From Fulvia fulva (lineage: Eukaryota; Ascomycota; Dothideomycetes; Mycosphaerellales; Mycosphaerellaceae): a DNA stretch of 64,000 nt. A program made the translations under genes and the position numbers. How positions within the stretch are numbered: the first letter of the stretch is position 1; every line of letters begins with the position of its first letter. The notes under the pieces are model-generated. The model made no database searches, was not told the DNA's origin, and was given only the letters and a program-made list of their open reading frames with translations. The stretch covers positions 434,001-498,000 of the forward strand of contig NC_063014.1 in assembly GCF_020509005.1 (NCBI RefSeq). Reading direction: 5' to 3'. Below, piece by piece: positions 41,987 through 53,900 of this stretch.

Positions 41987-44900
41987 CTACTCTGCCTTCT
42001 TACTAGCCTTTGTCCGGAGTTTCCTATCACACACACACACACATTAGCATCAACCCCATAATCAGTAGATCCGCACGAAGGCAGGTAGAGGGCTCAACTC
42101 ACATCAACAAATAAACACACCCATAACTCGAAAACACAAACAACGCCGTAATCCCCGCATCCCTCCACCCATAATAATAATCCTTCAAATTCAGCGCATA
42201 AAGGTAATCAGCACCCGTCCTATACTGACACACCTGACACCCCGTCGTGTCCATCGGATTCAGCAAATTCGTCCTCGATCCGAAACCTTGTAGATACCCC
42301 GCCAAATACTCCGCGCACGTTTCGCCATTGGGGGTATTGAAGATGGCCAGTTCGGAAGTCTTGCATGTCACCTCAACGTCGAAGGTCGAGAAGACGAGCA
42401 TGCTGCCCATGAGATAGTTGTACGGGTTAAGGTAGTACATCCAGTACCGCCAGAAGGACTGGATTTGGTCGTAGGGGAGTAGCACGCCGCAGAAGGAGGC
42501 GAGCAGCGTGATAATGAGAGGATTCGTAAGGGTTGCGAAGACAGCGTTGGGGGCGTAGGCAGCTACCGCCTGGCCGATTCCCGTGTAGATGAATTCGTAA
42601 CAGAGCATGACGAAGAAGGTCGCGCCGGCTTTGTTGCTATCCCTGGGAAACCCGACGGTCCAGTACCACGTGACGAAGTAGAGAATCGCGCAGATGACCA
42701 GGTATGGGATTTCCGAGACGATGAGGCCCGTTGCGAACGCGGACCAGTGGTACATTTTGCTCTTCTTCTCGCGCGCCTCGTAAATGTCGCGGCGGTCGAT
42801 GAAGAGGGGTTGCAGCTGGGCCATGACGCCTGGTGCTACGAAGATGAAGTTGAAGATGGTGAAGAGGCGGAGTTGCAGGTCTGCGACGGAGTTGCCGATC
42901 ATCCAGAATGTGAAGCCGTTGAAGAGGCCGGAGCCGATGTGGAGGGAGAATTTGTTGTTGGCGTATTCTACGTTGCGGTAGAGGGAGATGTTGTTGCGGT
43001 GGGTTACGAGCTTGATCTGGTCCCATAGGCCCATAGCGAATTCGTGGCCGTCGTCGGTGGTGCCGGGTGGCTTTGAGGCGGCGTCGGAGACCATACGGTC
43101 GAGTTCGGTGTTCATGTTGGAGTACTCGGGCGATTCGAGCCAGACTTGGTTCCAGTCGCGGCCCTTGGAGAGGGAGCCGGAGACGACATCGATCATGTGC
43201 TCGGCGGGATTGGCGTGGGTAGGGCATGGAGCACCGTAGCGACCAAAGTAGTCACGGATGGTGGATGCGTTGTCGCCTATGTCGCCGAAGTAGACGGTCT
43301 TGCCGCCCTTGGCGAGGAGGAGGAGTGTGTCGAATTGGGCGAAGAGGGAGGCGGACGGTTGATGGATTGTTACCAGGACAGCTTGACCTACATCGGCGAG
43401 TTTGCGGAGGAAACGGACGATGTTGAACGCAGCTTGGCCATCGAGACCGGAGGTGGGTTCGTCGAGGAAAATGAGGATAGAGGGCTTGGAAACGAGCTCG
43501 ACGCCGATAGTGAGACGTTTGCGTTGTTCGACCGAGAGGCCGGCGGAGGTTGTGCCGATGAGGGTGTTTTCGATGTCGTGCATTTCGAGGAGGTCGATGA
43601 TCGTGTCGACATATTTGAGCTTCTCTGCTTTGGGAATGTCTCTGCTTTGGCGAAGGAGGGCGGAGAACTCGAGGGCTTCGCGAACGGTTGCGAGGGGCTC
43701 GTGGACGTCGAGCTGTTCGCAGTAGCCGGCGGAGCGTTGGAAGGAGACTGGAAGCTCGCGGCCGTCGACGAGGACGCTTCCTTTGATGGTACCATCTGTT
43801 TTGCGTTGTGCGAGGACGTCGAGGAGTGTTGTCTTACCAGCGCCAGAAGAGCCCATGAGCGCACCAAGCATACCGGGTTTCACCCATCCTTGAACGTTGT
43901 CTAGCAGAATACGGTCACCAGTAGGCGTCTTGACGGTGTAAGTGAGGTTCTTCCAGGTGAAGATACTGGTGTTGCGGATGAGCTGGCTGTCGACGTTGGT
44001 GTCTCTCGGCTTTTCGTCATCAAAGCCACGCGATGACTTCTCACTAGCACCAGATGATGCTAGGAGAGACTCTTTGTCATTGACCAGATGTGCTGCCTTC
44101 TTCGCCTTCTCGCGAGGGATGACCAGGAAGCCAGAGTTTCCAGAGATCATACTCCACTTGCTGGTGAAGTAGATTGTCAACGCAGCGAAGAGAGCCCACC
44201 ATGCCCAGATGATAGCAAAGTTGCGCCAGACATTGTCAGCACTGTATGACAGGCCCTCGAGGTATTCTTCTCCAGTCAGAGACGCAGCACCAACTTGTGC
44301 ACCACGTACACCGGTACAAGCTTGGAATCGATTGTCGGCGTAGCCAGGACCATTGGGTACCAAATTGTTGTTCACGCAAGGAATGACCTGACCAGCAAAC
44401 TCATTACCAGACAGCGCCTCATAGCCATAAGCAAGCGGATCAATCCAATAAATCCACACAAACCAAGGATGCATATCCGGCTTCGCAATCATGTAACCAG
44501 TATACATAATCAGCGCCGAGATCAAGAACCCAGAGACCTTCGAAGCAGCATCGAAGTTTGGGAATGCAGCACCGATAGATCTGAAGCAGGCCGTCATCGT
44601 CATAGTCACTGCGAAACAGAGAACCCAGAACGTGAAGAATGCGCCGGCGGTATCTTTGAGACCCGTCATGAAGTAGGCTGGGATCGAGTAGAGCGTGACC
44701 TGGACCAAGATGAGCGGGATATCGGCTGCGATCTGAGCGATACAGAAAGCGGCAGGGTGGTAGAGTGCGAAGCCGCGGTGCTTGGCCAGGACCGGACGGG
44801 CAGCGAAAGAGTTGGTGACTTCGCTCATGGATAGGAGGGAGTTGTACAGCAGTGCGAAGAAGAGGGCACCACCCTTTGAGAAGAGACCGGATGAGTTTGC

Positions 44901-46373
44901 GGGCGCATCATAGAAGAGCGAGCCAGCAATCAGCGACTGGGCGATGGTTGCACCTTGTGTGATGAAAAAAGTCGCCTTGTCACCCCAAAGCAGTTGATAC
45001 TGTCTGATGACAGCAGCGCTGACCTGTGTGTAGAAGCTGACAGTCAAAGGCGACTTCTTAGGCAAACTCGGGTTCCTCTCGTGGGTGACACTCTCTTTGA
45101 AGGCCTCGGTGTACTGCTTGGCTTCGTCGGAGTCTGGGTAGCTGTATTCCGATTCCATCAGGTACTTGACATTGGTCTTCTCGTAGTATGCTCGGATGTC
45201 TTCTGCTGTGCGAGGAGCGCGGTGCTCCATGCCTGGCTTGACACGTCGCTCGGTGGGTACCGTGACACCAGTGAGGAAGTCGGCGACGTTAGCACCATCG
45301 GTGTACATGAAGCCCAGCTCTTCCATGAATGGTTTGGCTTGAGGCATAGGGCCGTAGAAGATCTGCTTGCCCTCGTCGAGAACGAGGACCTTGTCGAACA
45401 GGTCGTAGATGCCGTTACCAGCCTGGTACAGTGTGACGATCGAGCTAAGGCCCAGAATATCCGTCAGGGCACGTATACACTTGGTATACTCCAGAGCCGT
45501 TGACGCATCCAGACCTCGTGTTGAGTTGTCCCAGCAATAGACTGACCCTCTTGACGCCATTGTCTCGATGATAGAGACCCGCTTCCTCTCTCCACCAGAA
45601 ACACCTCGCACGTACTCGTTACCGACCTTGGTGTTGTACGTATGCTCGATACCCATCGATCTCATGAGGAAGTCTCTGTGGATGTTCTGATATTCCTTGG
45701 CGGATGTGAGGTTTCCTGGTAGGTGGGATGGTACCTTCATGCGGGTAGCGAAGTCCATTGTTTGCTTTACGGTAAGTGTTGGGAAGAAGAGCTCCTCCTC
45801 TGTGTTCATAACGATCTGCCCACGGAACTGTTCTGCTTCCTTGTGGTCCATCGAGCCGAACCTAACGTCGCCAGTGACTTCTGCGTAGCCCAGCCGACGG
45901 TTGGATAGCATCTTGAGAAGCGATGTGCATCCTGCTCCAGGTCGTCCAAGGACCAGGATCATCTCTCCAGGCTTGACGCAGCCGTGGCTGTCTTCGACTA
46001 TCGTCTTGAGCGGTGGCTTTTGGCGACTCTCCTTGAAAAGTGTTGAAACATCGTATTGACTGAGCACATTCTCATGAAAAGCCGCATCAGCACCAACACC
46101 CTTCACCGTCAAGTTCTTCCACGTAACACCAAGTCGTTTCTCCTTGGCTCCATCCGACTCAGTCTGACGCAACATCTCCTTGACCTCGGCCATCATATGC
46201 CAGTCATCAGCCTTGCTGATCTCCATATCACTATCATCCTCTCCATCCTCGATCGGCTCTTGGGGCGTCTTGCTGCTGAGTGTGTGTGCCAATGCATGTG
46301 AAACTGTTCGATAGATCTCCGACCCTGCTCCACTGCCCACCGAGAACCCTGATTCAGCCCTTTGATAAGGCAT
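41987..46373 (-). CDS. PDR-type ABC transporter (ABC-G full-length)
   Basis: Two exons. A large one, 46373-42103, and a 37-nt last exon, 42023-41987, joined across a 79-nt intron (GTGAGT donor, GCTAAT branch, TGATAG acceptor), give 1435 residues. The final exon adds a basic tail ([11 protein letters not shown]). The layout is the pleiotropic-drug-resistance one: NBD1, TMD1, NBD2, TMD2. NBD1 has the PDR-type Walker [10 protein letters not shown] (Cys for Lys, about residue 142) and signature [11 protein letters not shown]2 has a canonical GSSGAGKTT (about 843), the degenerate signature LSVEQRKR and the Walker B region [13 protein letters not shown]. Twelve membrane helices are expected. Such pumps sit in the plasma membrane and export lipids, azoles and plant or self-made toxins. 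The acceptor is preceded by a TG repeat. Confidence 0.94.
42028..42043. repeat. CA/TG dinucleotide microsatellite
   Basis: Eight CA units. On the coding strand they form the TG-rich tract immediately before the last splice acceptor of the ABC transporter gene. Confidence 0.8.
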
Positions 46374-48245
46374 CTTGAACGTCGAGACCGAACAATAAAA
46401 GGACGATCAAGATCGAGCACCCAAAGATAGGAAGGTTGTCAAAGCAGGAACAAGCCACAAGCAGCAAAGCGTGGGCGTCTTCTTTTGTATCCTGCACCAA
46501 CGACGAGTCGGATTTAGAATTGGAGATCGACTCCGGTTAGAAATGCCACGAGTCTATGAGTCGGTAGCGTGCCTTGCTAGTTCGGTTTGGGGTCAGTGCG
46601 CCTATGGAAGTGGAAGTTGAACCACCCGGTCAACGGTCGACAACCCGAGACGTCCTACTTCCCTGTCTTTGCAGCGACGACAGCGGTCGAACTTCAGGCC
46701 GTAAGCCTGGCGATGACATCGTGCTATGCGGAGGCTTGCTGCAATTGGCGGTGATACCTACTGTACGTGATAGCTCCGATGCCTGTTGGTACCGACAACT
46801 CTGTTAAGCTTTTCGTACAACAACGCCATACCGCGCATCGTGAAAACTCCATCTACAGTGCCTTCTTTGCTGATAATGCGGCCACAGCGGACATTCCGCC
46901 CTGACAGCCAAGATCGTACCGGTCTGCACGCTCACCACCACCCACAGACCCGGCAACATGCGCCATCGGCGAAGCAAATGTCCAGCGGCCGACTGTGTGC
47001 CACGAAGAGGATCCTCGCCGCATGCGCGGACTCTTTGCCAGATAGACTCAGCCAACCGTGAGCCGAAGAAGCGGAGGCACCTCAGCGTTACGATCTGATC
47101 GTGGCCACCTCGTGGCGCTGAGTGGTCGAAGGGCTGAGATGCTGCGCGGATGCTGGAAGTGAATCTCAGCCGAGCCGTGGTCGGCAGAAAGAAGCGATTG
47201 AGCGAGGTGACTTGCAACCATAAGGTGGCAAGCTTCGGCTAGGGATTTGCGAAGCTCCGGGCCCCCTTTCTCGTGAGGTACTGAGAGGCACGACAGCTCT
47301 TGCTACTTGATGTCGACATTGTCGTGTTCGATGCTGTAGACTTCCTTCTCGACCCGCCTGGCTGACTGTCCGAGATGCTCATCGCTGACACAGATCTGTA
47401 TATCCATCAAAAGCAAAGGTCGTACGAAGACGTCGTCGGTGTTTCGGCATCCGCGCGCACGGACGATTGTCCATCCATGACTTCTTCTTGCGATCGCCTG
47501 GCGCCCAGCAAAATGAAACAAAGTCATCGTCGCCAACAAGTTGCGAAGCAGCGAGCAAAGTGACGATGAGAGAAGGTAGTCATATACATATCTCACATCA
47601 AGTAGGGACGAGGAGCCGGAGTGTGTTATACTTCCAAGTCCTGCCCTGACACGGAATCCCACTCCTTGCATAACTTTCTACACGGCCGGCTTCATCAAAG
47701 CATAAATTGACGACAGCATCAGATTGGCTTGTTCGGAACACAACCTGATCATCCCGTAGGTAGGCATTGCTATGGGTTAGTAAGACCGTGCTGCTTTCCC
47801 ACTGCACTTTACGTCGAAGCAGGAGTACATTGTGCCGACCAATGTGTCAGAACCGCCCCACGTCGAGAAGTACGATAAGTCGATACCCAGAACCAACAAC
47901 GATAGAATACTGGGAGGATCCACACGCATACCGATACTCTCTACCATTTCATGACAAGTCTTCTACGTTACTGTATGTGAAGACGCAGGACGTTGTATTC
48001 GCTTCGCTGAGCTGTCCACCCAGACTCGCAATGCGTACAAGGAGGAGATATGGTCAAGAAAAAGACCCCGTCCAGCCGCAAAACTCTCAATTTTACCCAA
48101 GCGCAATAGACAAGACCCCATCCTCCATAGACCGTTCCGCTTTGTCTCGTCAAATGCAAAAATGCGCTCGTTACGCCGTGGGTATAGTGTAGTATCAAAC
48201 GAACGTCGTTATAGTAGTGTGTGGTGTGTGACTTGAGTGGGTCGT
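46374..48245. other. 1.9-kb upstream region of the ABC transporter
   Basis: No supported gene. It separates the ABC transporter start from the 3' end of the YRB2-like gene and presumably holds the transporter promoter. No specific drug-response element was recognised. Confidence 0.5.
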
Positions 48246-49950
48246 TTACATTTCTTTCTGCAGGCTTTCGATGTGTTCGAAGAGGTCGAGAGCGTTGGCT
48301 TGTTTGAGCTGTGAAGGGTCAGTAAACGCTTGAAGTAGGTTGGTAGAGAGGACGTACCTTCAGCTGCAAAAGTTCCAAGCCGCCGTCGATCGTACCCATG
48401 AAGTAAAGATACCCACCTGTGGGCTTACCACCATTCGGCGCACCAAAAGTGAGTTCCTTCTTGATCGGGCTGTTCAGAAGTACGCGGTGAGAGCCGTCAG
48501 CTCGCATTAGCAGACGTGCCGTTGGCTTCTGGTCCTGATCATCATCCGACAATGCTTTCATGACATTGAGACGTAGCACACCCATGCCTCTTTCTCTCCA
48601 CTCTTTCTTGTCATTATTGGCGGGATTAGGCGCGAAGTTGTAGAGCTTAGCTCTGGAGGTAAATTCTGTCACCTCATCTTCTTCGCCGGTAGTCATGACC
48701 TGCTCGTAGAATTGCTCATGCTGTTCGTCCTTCTCGGTAGCAAGCGGGCTCTTAGCTCCAGTCTTGTCTCCGTCGTCGCCAGCTTTGGCATCTTCTTCGG
48801 GGTCGGCACCCGCACCAAAGGGCTTCAATGTGGTAGCACCTCCAAGTGGGGCGAGAGTCTTACCACTCGCGAATGAGCTTAGACCTCCACCTCCAATGGT
48901 GCTGAACCCAGTACCTCCTAGTCCGCCGCCAAATCCCCCAGTTCCTGGCGACGCAAAGCCGGAAGTACCTGACCCGAAGCCGCTTCCGCCGTCTCCCGTA
49001 CTCGTAAAGGCAGACTTCTGAGCGAGAGACCCACCGAATGTGCTTGATGGTGGTGACAGAGGCTTTGCGTTGTCGCTTGCGTTCAAAGGGCTTTTCGCCC
49101 CTGTTGCGAAACTCCCGCCAGAGCCGAACCCGCCAGACTCCTTCCCAATCGCGCCAAATGCAGAAGTCGTAGATCCTGAAAGTGCACCGAAGCCAGAGGA
49201 TGCGAAGGCGCTTGCTGAAGTTTGTGCCTCGGAAGCGGGAGACTTGATAGGGGACTTGCTGCCTGATAACGAACCGAACGGTGATGTTACAGAGGCGTTC
49301 GCGAAGCCACTGGTTGGAGGTATCTTCGTTGTGCCTTCAGCCTTGACATCTCCTTGCGAGTCCGACACCGCTGACTCGGCGATCTTTTCCGCGTTCGCTG
49401 CCTGAGCAATCGCGACGTATTTGTCTTCTGCTGTGGTAGAGTGCAGCCGACTTCTCTTAGTTTTCGGACTCGCGACAGCTTCTGCTGCGTCTTCTGCCCG
49501 CTTTTGCTCATGGCGATCTGGTGTTGTCGCTCGAGGTGGCTTTGCAGCGCCATTTACTTGTGCATGCTCGTGGTCCGCCTCTATTGTCTCGTTCCCGTCT
49601 CGTGCTCGTTCGCCAGAGGTCTTCCGTTGACCGTTGTTGAGTTCGTCTTCTTCCGCTGTGCTATCGCGTGACCTCTTCCTGGCATGGTGTCGCGGAGGCT
49701 GCGATCTTTCTTGCGAGTCGGCGTCTATCTCTTCGTGGCTGCGCTTGCGGTGTAGACTCTGCGCAGCGCCAGTGGTCGTCGCTCCGTTGCTGCCGTTGCC
49801 CTCTGGTGCCAGCGTTCTCGCAGAGGCAGATTCTGAGCGTGGTGCATTCTGGTCATGCGTGATATGCGTCTTCGACAAGTGCTCTCGTGCTGTCCGCTCC
49901 TCTCCTCCTTCGGTGTCAGACAGCGGGATCTGCTCTTTCTCGTGGGCCAT
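48246..49950 (-). CDS. YRB2: Ran-binding, FG-repeat protein (Yrb2/Hba1-like)
   Basis: Two exons, 49950-48358 and 48308-48246, with a 49-nt intron (GTACGT donor, TTCACAG acceptor), give 551 residues. The start is the first ATG (MAHEKEQIPL). An upstream frame opens with a non-ATG codon. The N-terminal 200 residues are polar and basic with nuclear-localisation-like RKRSHEE and ARKRSRDS. About residues 225-400 contain many SxFG/GFG repeats in Ser/Gly-rich sequence, as in nucleoporin-like factors. The C-terminal 130 residues are a Ran-binding domain: EVTEFTSRAKLYNF, KEWRERGMGVLRLN, ARLLMRADGSHRVLLN. The last exon supplies its terminal helix (NALDLFEHIESLQ). Yrb2 is the RanGTP-binding cofactor of Crm1-dependent nuclear export. 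The architecture also resembles Nup2/Nup50, so the symbol is provisional. Confidence 0.82.
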
Positions 49951-50448
49951 CGTGGCTCGGTAAATATCGCGCAGGTCGTCGTTGGAGTACTCGAAACTTA
50001 TGAAGAACACAAGTCATCGAGCGGATCTTCGACAAGCGTTGCGAGTGGGTGGATATGCTGCGTGTGGCTACCGCTGCTGTGGCTTGACGATTCCCTGTAG
50101 CGTCGTTTTGCCCCACTCTTGATGCACGGCAGGTGCGCCGGCGCTTTCCACATCAGTGAATGACATTCTCTCCTCTCTCCGAACACACCACAAGGGCAGA
50201 TCCATCGTGCCGCCATCTTTTCGTTCATCAGAGTCATGTTGTCGGTGTCATGAAGAAGTTGTGTGAGCAAGGCTGAGAGATGAAGTGAGCTATAGGCGCT
50301 TCTTGACAATAAAGCACCACCACAATACCATCTTTGTATTGCTATTGTTTGTTCTAGCTATTGACTGCGTCATCTAGATTTACGTCGGCAACACAATACT
50401 CTCATGGTCGTAAGACACGAGACCATGGCAGACTACATCAAGACTGTC
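49951..50448. other. Intergenic region
   Basis: It lies between the YRB2-like start and the stop of the P450 gene. No gene was recognised. A 103-codon - strand frame here has no domain and overlaps the probable promoter. Confidence 0.5.
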
Positions 50449-52072
50449 TTACTCCTTGTCGACAGTCTGAGCCTTCCCATGAAGTAAGACTCTCACGCCT
50501 TTGGTCCCTGGCTCTGGCCTAGGAACGAACATACACATCGCCATCTCAAGATCAGCCTTACTGCTCTCATGAATCTCCGCTCGCTCTGACAGCTCCGATC
50601 GAAAGAAGTTCGCCAGCCCGCCGTACAGCTGAGCATACGCGAGCTGCAATCCTACACAGCTTCTTGCGCCCTTCCCAAAGGCCACCATGTATCGGTTCAA
50701 AAGCTTTCCGTCCGGTGCTTTGGGGTTGCCGAGCCAGCGCTCCGGTATGTAGCTGAAGGAGTCTGGGAAGATGGACTCGTCGTGCGAGACATCGTAATTG
50801 TCCATCGACACGAATGTTCCTGGCGGTATTGCCCACTCCTGCTTGCCGTCACGGTACAGCAGAGCGCCTCCGTCGTAAGCTCGAGCTCGCCGTTCAGATA
50901 CCCCGTACGAAAGTCGGAGTGTCTCCTCAATACATGCAGACAGATATGGCAATTGGCTGAGCTGGTTCCAGTTCGGCATCACGGTGGCATCAGGTATAGC
51001 ATTCGTCAGCTCTTCCCGCAGCCTCTGGTGTATGTCTGGCTGGTCAAGTATGTGAAAAGTGGCGAGCGACAATGATCGTGCTGTCGTCTCCGATCCGGCG
51101 CCAACGATCGATTTCGCCTCAGACTGCAACCTCTCGAAGATCAAATGCTTCTCCCTATCGGCCAGGCCATTCTCAAGCAACGAGCTGAACAACGTATCAC
51201 CCATCTTCTCCCCGTTGGCATAGTTGTCAAGCACTTCCTTAATCTGCTTCTCCTGCGCCTACACCACATCAGCAAGGGTTCATACCACCTGGACAGGCAA
51301 GGAAAGAAAACCATCAACTCACCTCCCAAAACTCAAAGACCGGCCTCAATCCAGGCACTAACCTCACCACCAAGCCCACCGGCAAACTCCTCACCACAAC
51401 CGCCACAGCATCAAAACTCATCCAATGCGTCAAACCCGTCATATTCGCCACCGCTTCATTAACATCACTCACAAACCCGGGACTCTTCAAAAAATCATAA
51501 TGCCGATCAAACGCAAAACTCACAACATTATCCGCAGCAAAACACTCCCACATCCTCGTCACACTCAATACCTTCCCTACATACTCCTGCCCCAGCCTCT
51601 TCATCAAGAGATTCATCTTCATCTGCATATTAGGGACATAATTCCCGATCCTCTTCCTACTAAAGAAAGGATCCAACTGCCTTCTCCTCTCCTTCCACAG
51701 AGCGTGATCTTCGGCGCCGAAGGCGGTGTGTTCGTTATTGAAGCGATACCCGAAATTTTTGACCTTGCGGACGGGACGGGCTGGGGAGTATAATGTTTCG
51801 TAAAAGGTGGCATCACGAATGTGCAGTTCGTTGGGCGTTATGCGGACGATAGGGCCGTAGGTATCGTGCCATTGGCGGTATTGTTGGGAGAATTGGCCGC
51901 CGGGGCCGTTGAAGAGTTCGTGGTAGTGTTCGACGAGGTGGGTTGAGGCGGCGAGTTTGGGGCCTGGGTAACGGGAGAGGGGGTGGAGGTAGAGGCGGTA
52001 GATGGTTTTGAGGGTGAGATATCCCACCAGCACGATGGGGACGAAGAAGAATGCTTGAGCGAGGGACATCAT
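50449..52072 (-). CDS. Cytochrome P450 (trichodiene-oxygenase-like)
   Basis: Two exons, 52072-51323 and 51258-50449, with a 64-nt phase-0 intron (GTGAGT donor, GTGTAG acceptor), give 519 residues, the normal length. The N-terminal helix (AQAFFFVPIVLVGYLTL) is the ER membrane anchor, followed by the Pro-rich hinge HPLSRYPGPKLAA. The C-helix region has ALWKERRRQLDPFFS, the I-helix AGSETTARS is near residue 304, the ExxR motif (EETLR) is at 361-365, PERW follows, and the haem-binding FGKGARSCVG has its Cys near 451. FGAEDHALWKERRRQLDPFFS and the overall pattern resemble fungal trichodiene-oxygenase-like P450s, which oxidise terpenoids. The actual substrate cannot be told. No synthase or other biosynthetic gene is adjacent, so a cluster role is not indicated. 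Confidence 0.93.
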
Positions 52073-52696
52073 GTTGACGAGGAAGGCAGTGGCGGATTGT
52101 GCGCGGATGGACAAAGACACGCGGTGCAGGCTTTATCAGTCGCAACTCAAGACGAGCTCTGCAGCTCAGCTCGAGCAGAGGTGGAGACATTGGACATGGA
52201 TTTTGATTGCTGTACATGAACGTGTGTCCACGGATATAGCTTCGCCGTATGCAGTGTCAGAATATTGCATGAACTCGCGTCGCGCGGTGCGCGATAACTG
52301 CGAATTGTCCAGAAGAGGTCTCGAGAATAGTGTGAGCTACAGCATGTGGACCCTAGGCTGAGCGTTGCACAGCTGCGATCCTCCGCGATTCGGGAACGGG
52401 CTGGAGGGCTTCTTTCCATGAGGTGTTGTAGTTAGTATAGGGTTAGTTTTGGTCAAGTTCATGTATCGTTGATGTCGTTCAGCCCTACTGTGGTCCGAGT
52501 ATTGCTTCCATCTTGGAGTCATGGAACATAATTCGTTTGTGCCCTCCTTGCCATTGCGCATCGCAGTCTCTTCGAAGTCGGCGGATTTGCTTCGCGTTCA
52601 CGCCATGCCCCATATCCAGTAGTTTCATGCTCCAGAACAATGAGATGTCCTTTCCCCAACTTCCACCAACACAGTCAGCAACCTTCCATGCCCATC
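52073..52696. other. Intergenic region upstream of the P450
   Basis: No gene was recognised. It probably contains the P450 promoter and the 3' UTR of the DUF7730-type gene. Confidence 0.5.
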
Positions 52697-53539
52697 TCAC
52701 AAGAGGCGTGAGCGTGGAATCGCGTTCTGGCCCATCATCTCCCTACTACAAGTCGTGATGATATGCCGGCCTGCAAGGACGGGACAGCTGCAAACACCCA
52801 GCACACCCGACATCAGGAGGTGGCGAATCGTCGTCTCATCTCGCCGATCCCCTGCAACCTTTCGCTCCTCAGCAACCTTGGTAGCACCCGCCACTGCTGT
52901 GCACTGTGATTGACCTGGCGCTGCGTTGGGAAAGGCGCTGGCAATGGTCAGATGAATCGTCTCATGCTTGATGTCCCGCCAAGCCAGGGCGACATCTCTG
53001 AGTCCGACGTTGCAGCTCATCTTATCGAGCAAGTAGACCTGTACCCGCAACTTCGGTGGCTTTGGGACTGAGGTGACGCAGTCTGCCCACTTTACTAGAG
53101 TCTTGAAGTCGTAGTACTGGATGTAAGCTTTGAAGTCGTTGGTGCCGTAGAACATGGGCAAAGACTCGCTTCGCGCTTGCCTGTCAAACAGTAAATGTTA
53201 GCTATCGATATCTCGGATAATAGTGCTGCGCTCAAGGCATAGCAGGCCTTTCACTTACCTCGAGACCCGCGTGATAGCAGGCTGCTCAGCTGAGACCATA
53301 AGCTCATCCCAATTCGGGGTCGTAATGACCAGGCTATCGCCACGATGCTTCGAAGGTATGGCCAGTTCGTAGATAGCGTTTCGAATTTCTGCTGGAAGCT
53401 CGAAGAATGGCTGTGTTTGGCGTGTGCATGGTAGTTGCTGAGCTTGATTTGGTAGCTCGTCGGGCACGCCTTGAGGAAGTCCCTTGTCGAGTGGGTACGT
53501 GCCATGTGGGTGGGAAGGTGCTTCGCGTTCGTCAGTCAT
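52697..53539 (-). CDS. F-box-like / DUF7730-type protein
   Basis: Two exons, 53539-53259 and 53180-52697, with a 78-nt intron (GTAAGT donor, GACAG acceptor) that joins ITRVSR to QARSESLPMFYGTNDF in frame, giving 254 residues. The pair PFFELPAEIRNAIYELAI and the TRVSRQARSESLPMFYGTN segment is the family signature. The start was placed at MTDEREAPSHPHG. The frame is open upstream to 53809, but a canonical intron (53598-53703, GTGAGT donor, GCTGAC branch, CCAG acceptor) interrupts that part, and splicing it leaves no continuous upstream coding, so it is more likely a 5' UTR intron. The last 60 residues are Cys/Arg-rich and less family-like. Confidence 0.75.
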
Positions 53540-53900
53540 GTTTGGTGCGCCTGAGTAAGATTGGCTCGATGGGGTGTCAAGAACGCCGATGATGCTCCTG
53601 GTGTCAGCAACGTAAGGAAATGTGAAATTGGAGGAAATGAAATGCAAACGCTGAGGAAGCTGCCTTGTACAGTACCAAGCGGACGGTACTAGCGCGTACT
53701 CACGTGCTGGCCGCCGAGCACACAAGGATATCTCTTCACAGAAGCAGCTTATTCGAAAGGCTGTCTTTTCCCTCTCAGTACTGAGCTGGTCTGTCTCTAG
53801 CTCATCCATTGGGTATCAAGTCTATACATATGTGCACATTTCCTCGTGCTTTTGCTCAGAAACTGGCGTTGAAGCCACCTTTCCGCATCCCACTCCTCCC

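Noticed and set aside
42637..45503. Frames up to 252 codons overlapping the ABC transporter
   Set aside because: Shadows of the real coding frame. The protein on the - strand has complete motifs throughout.
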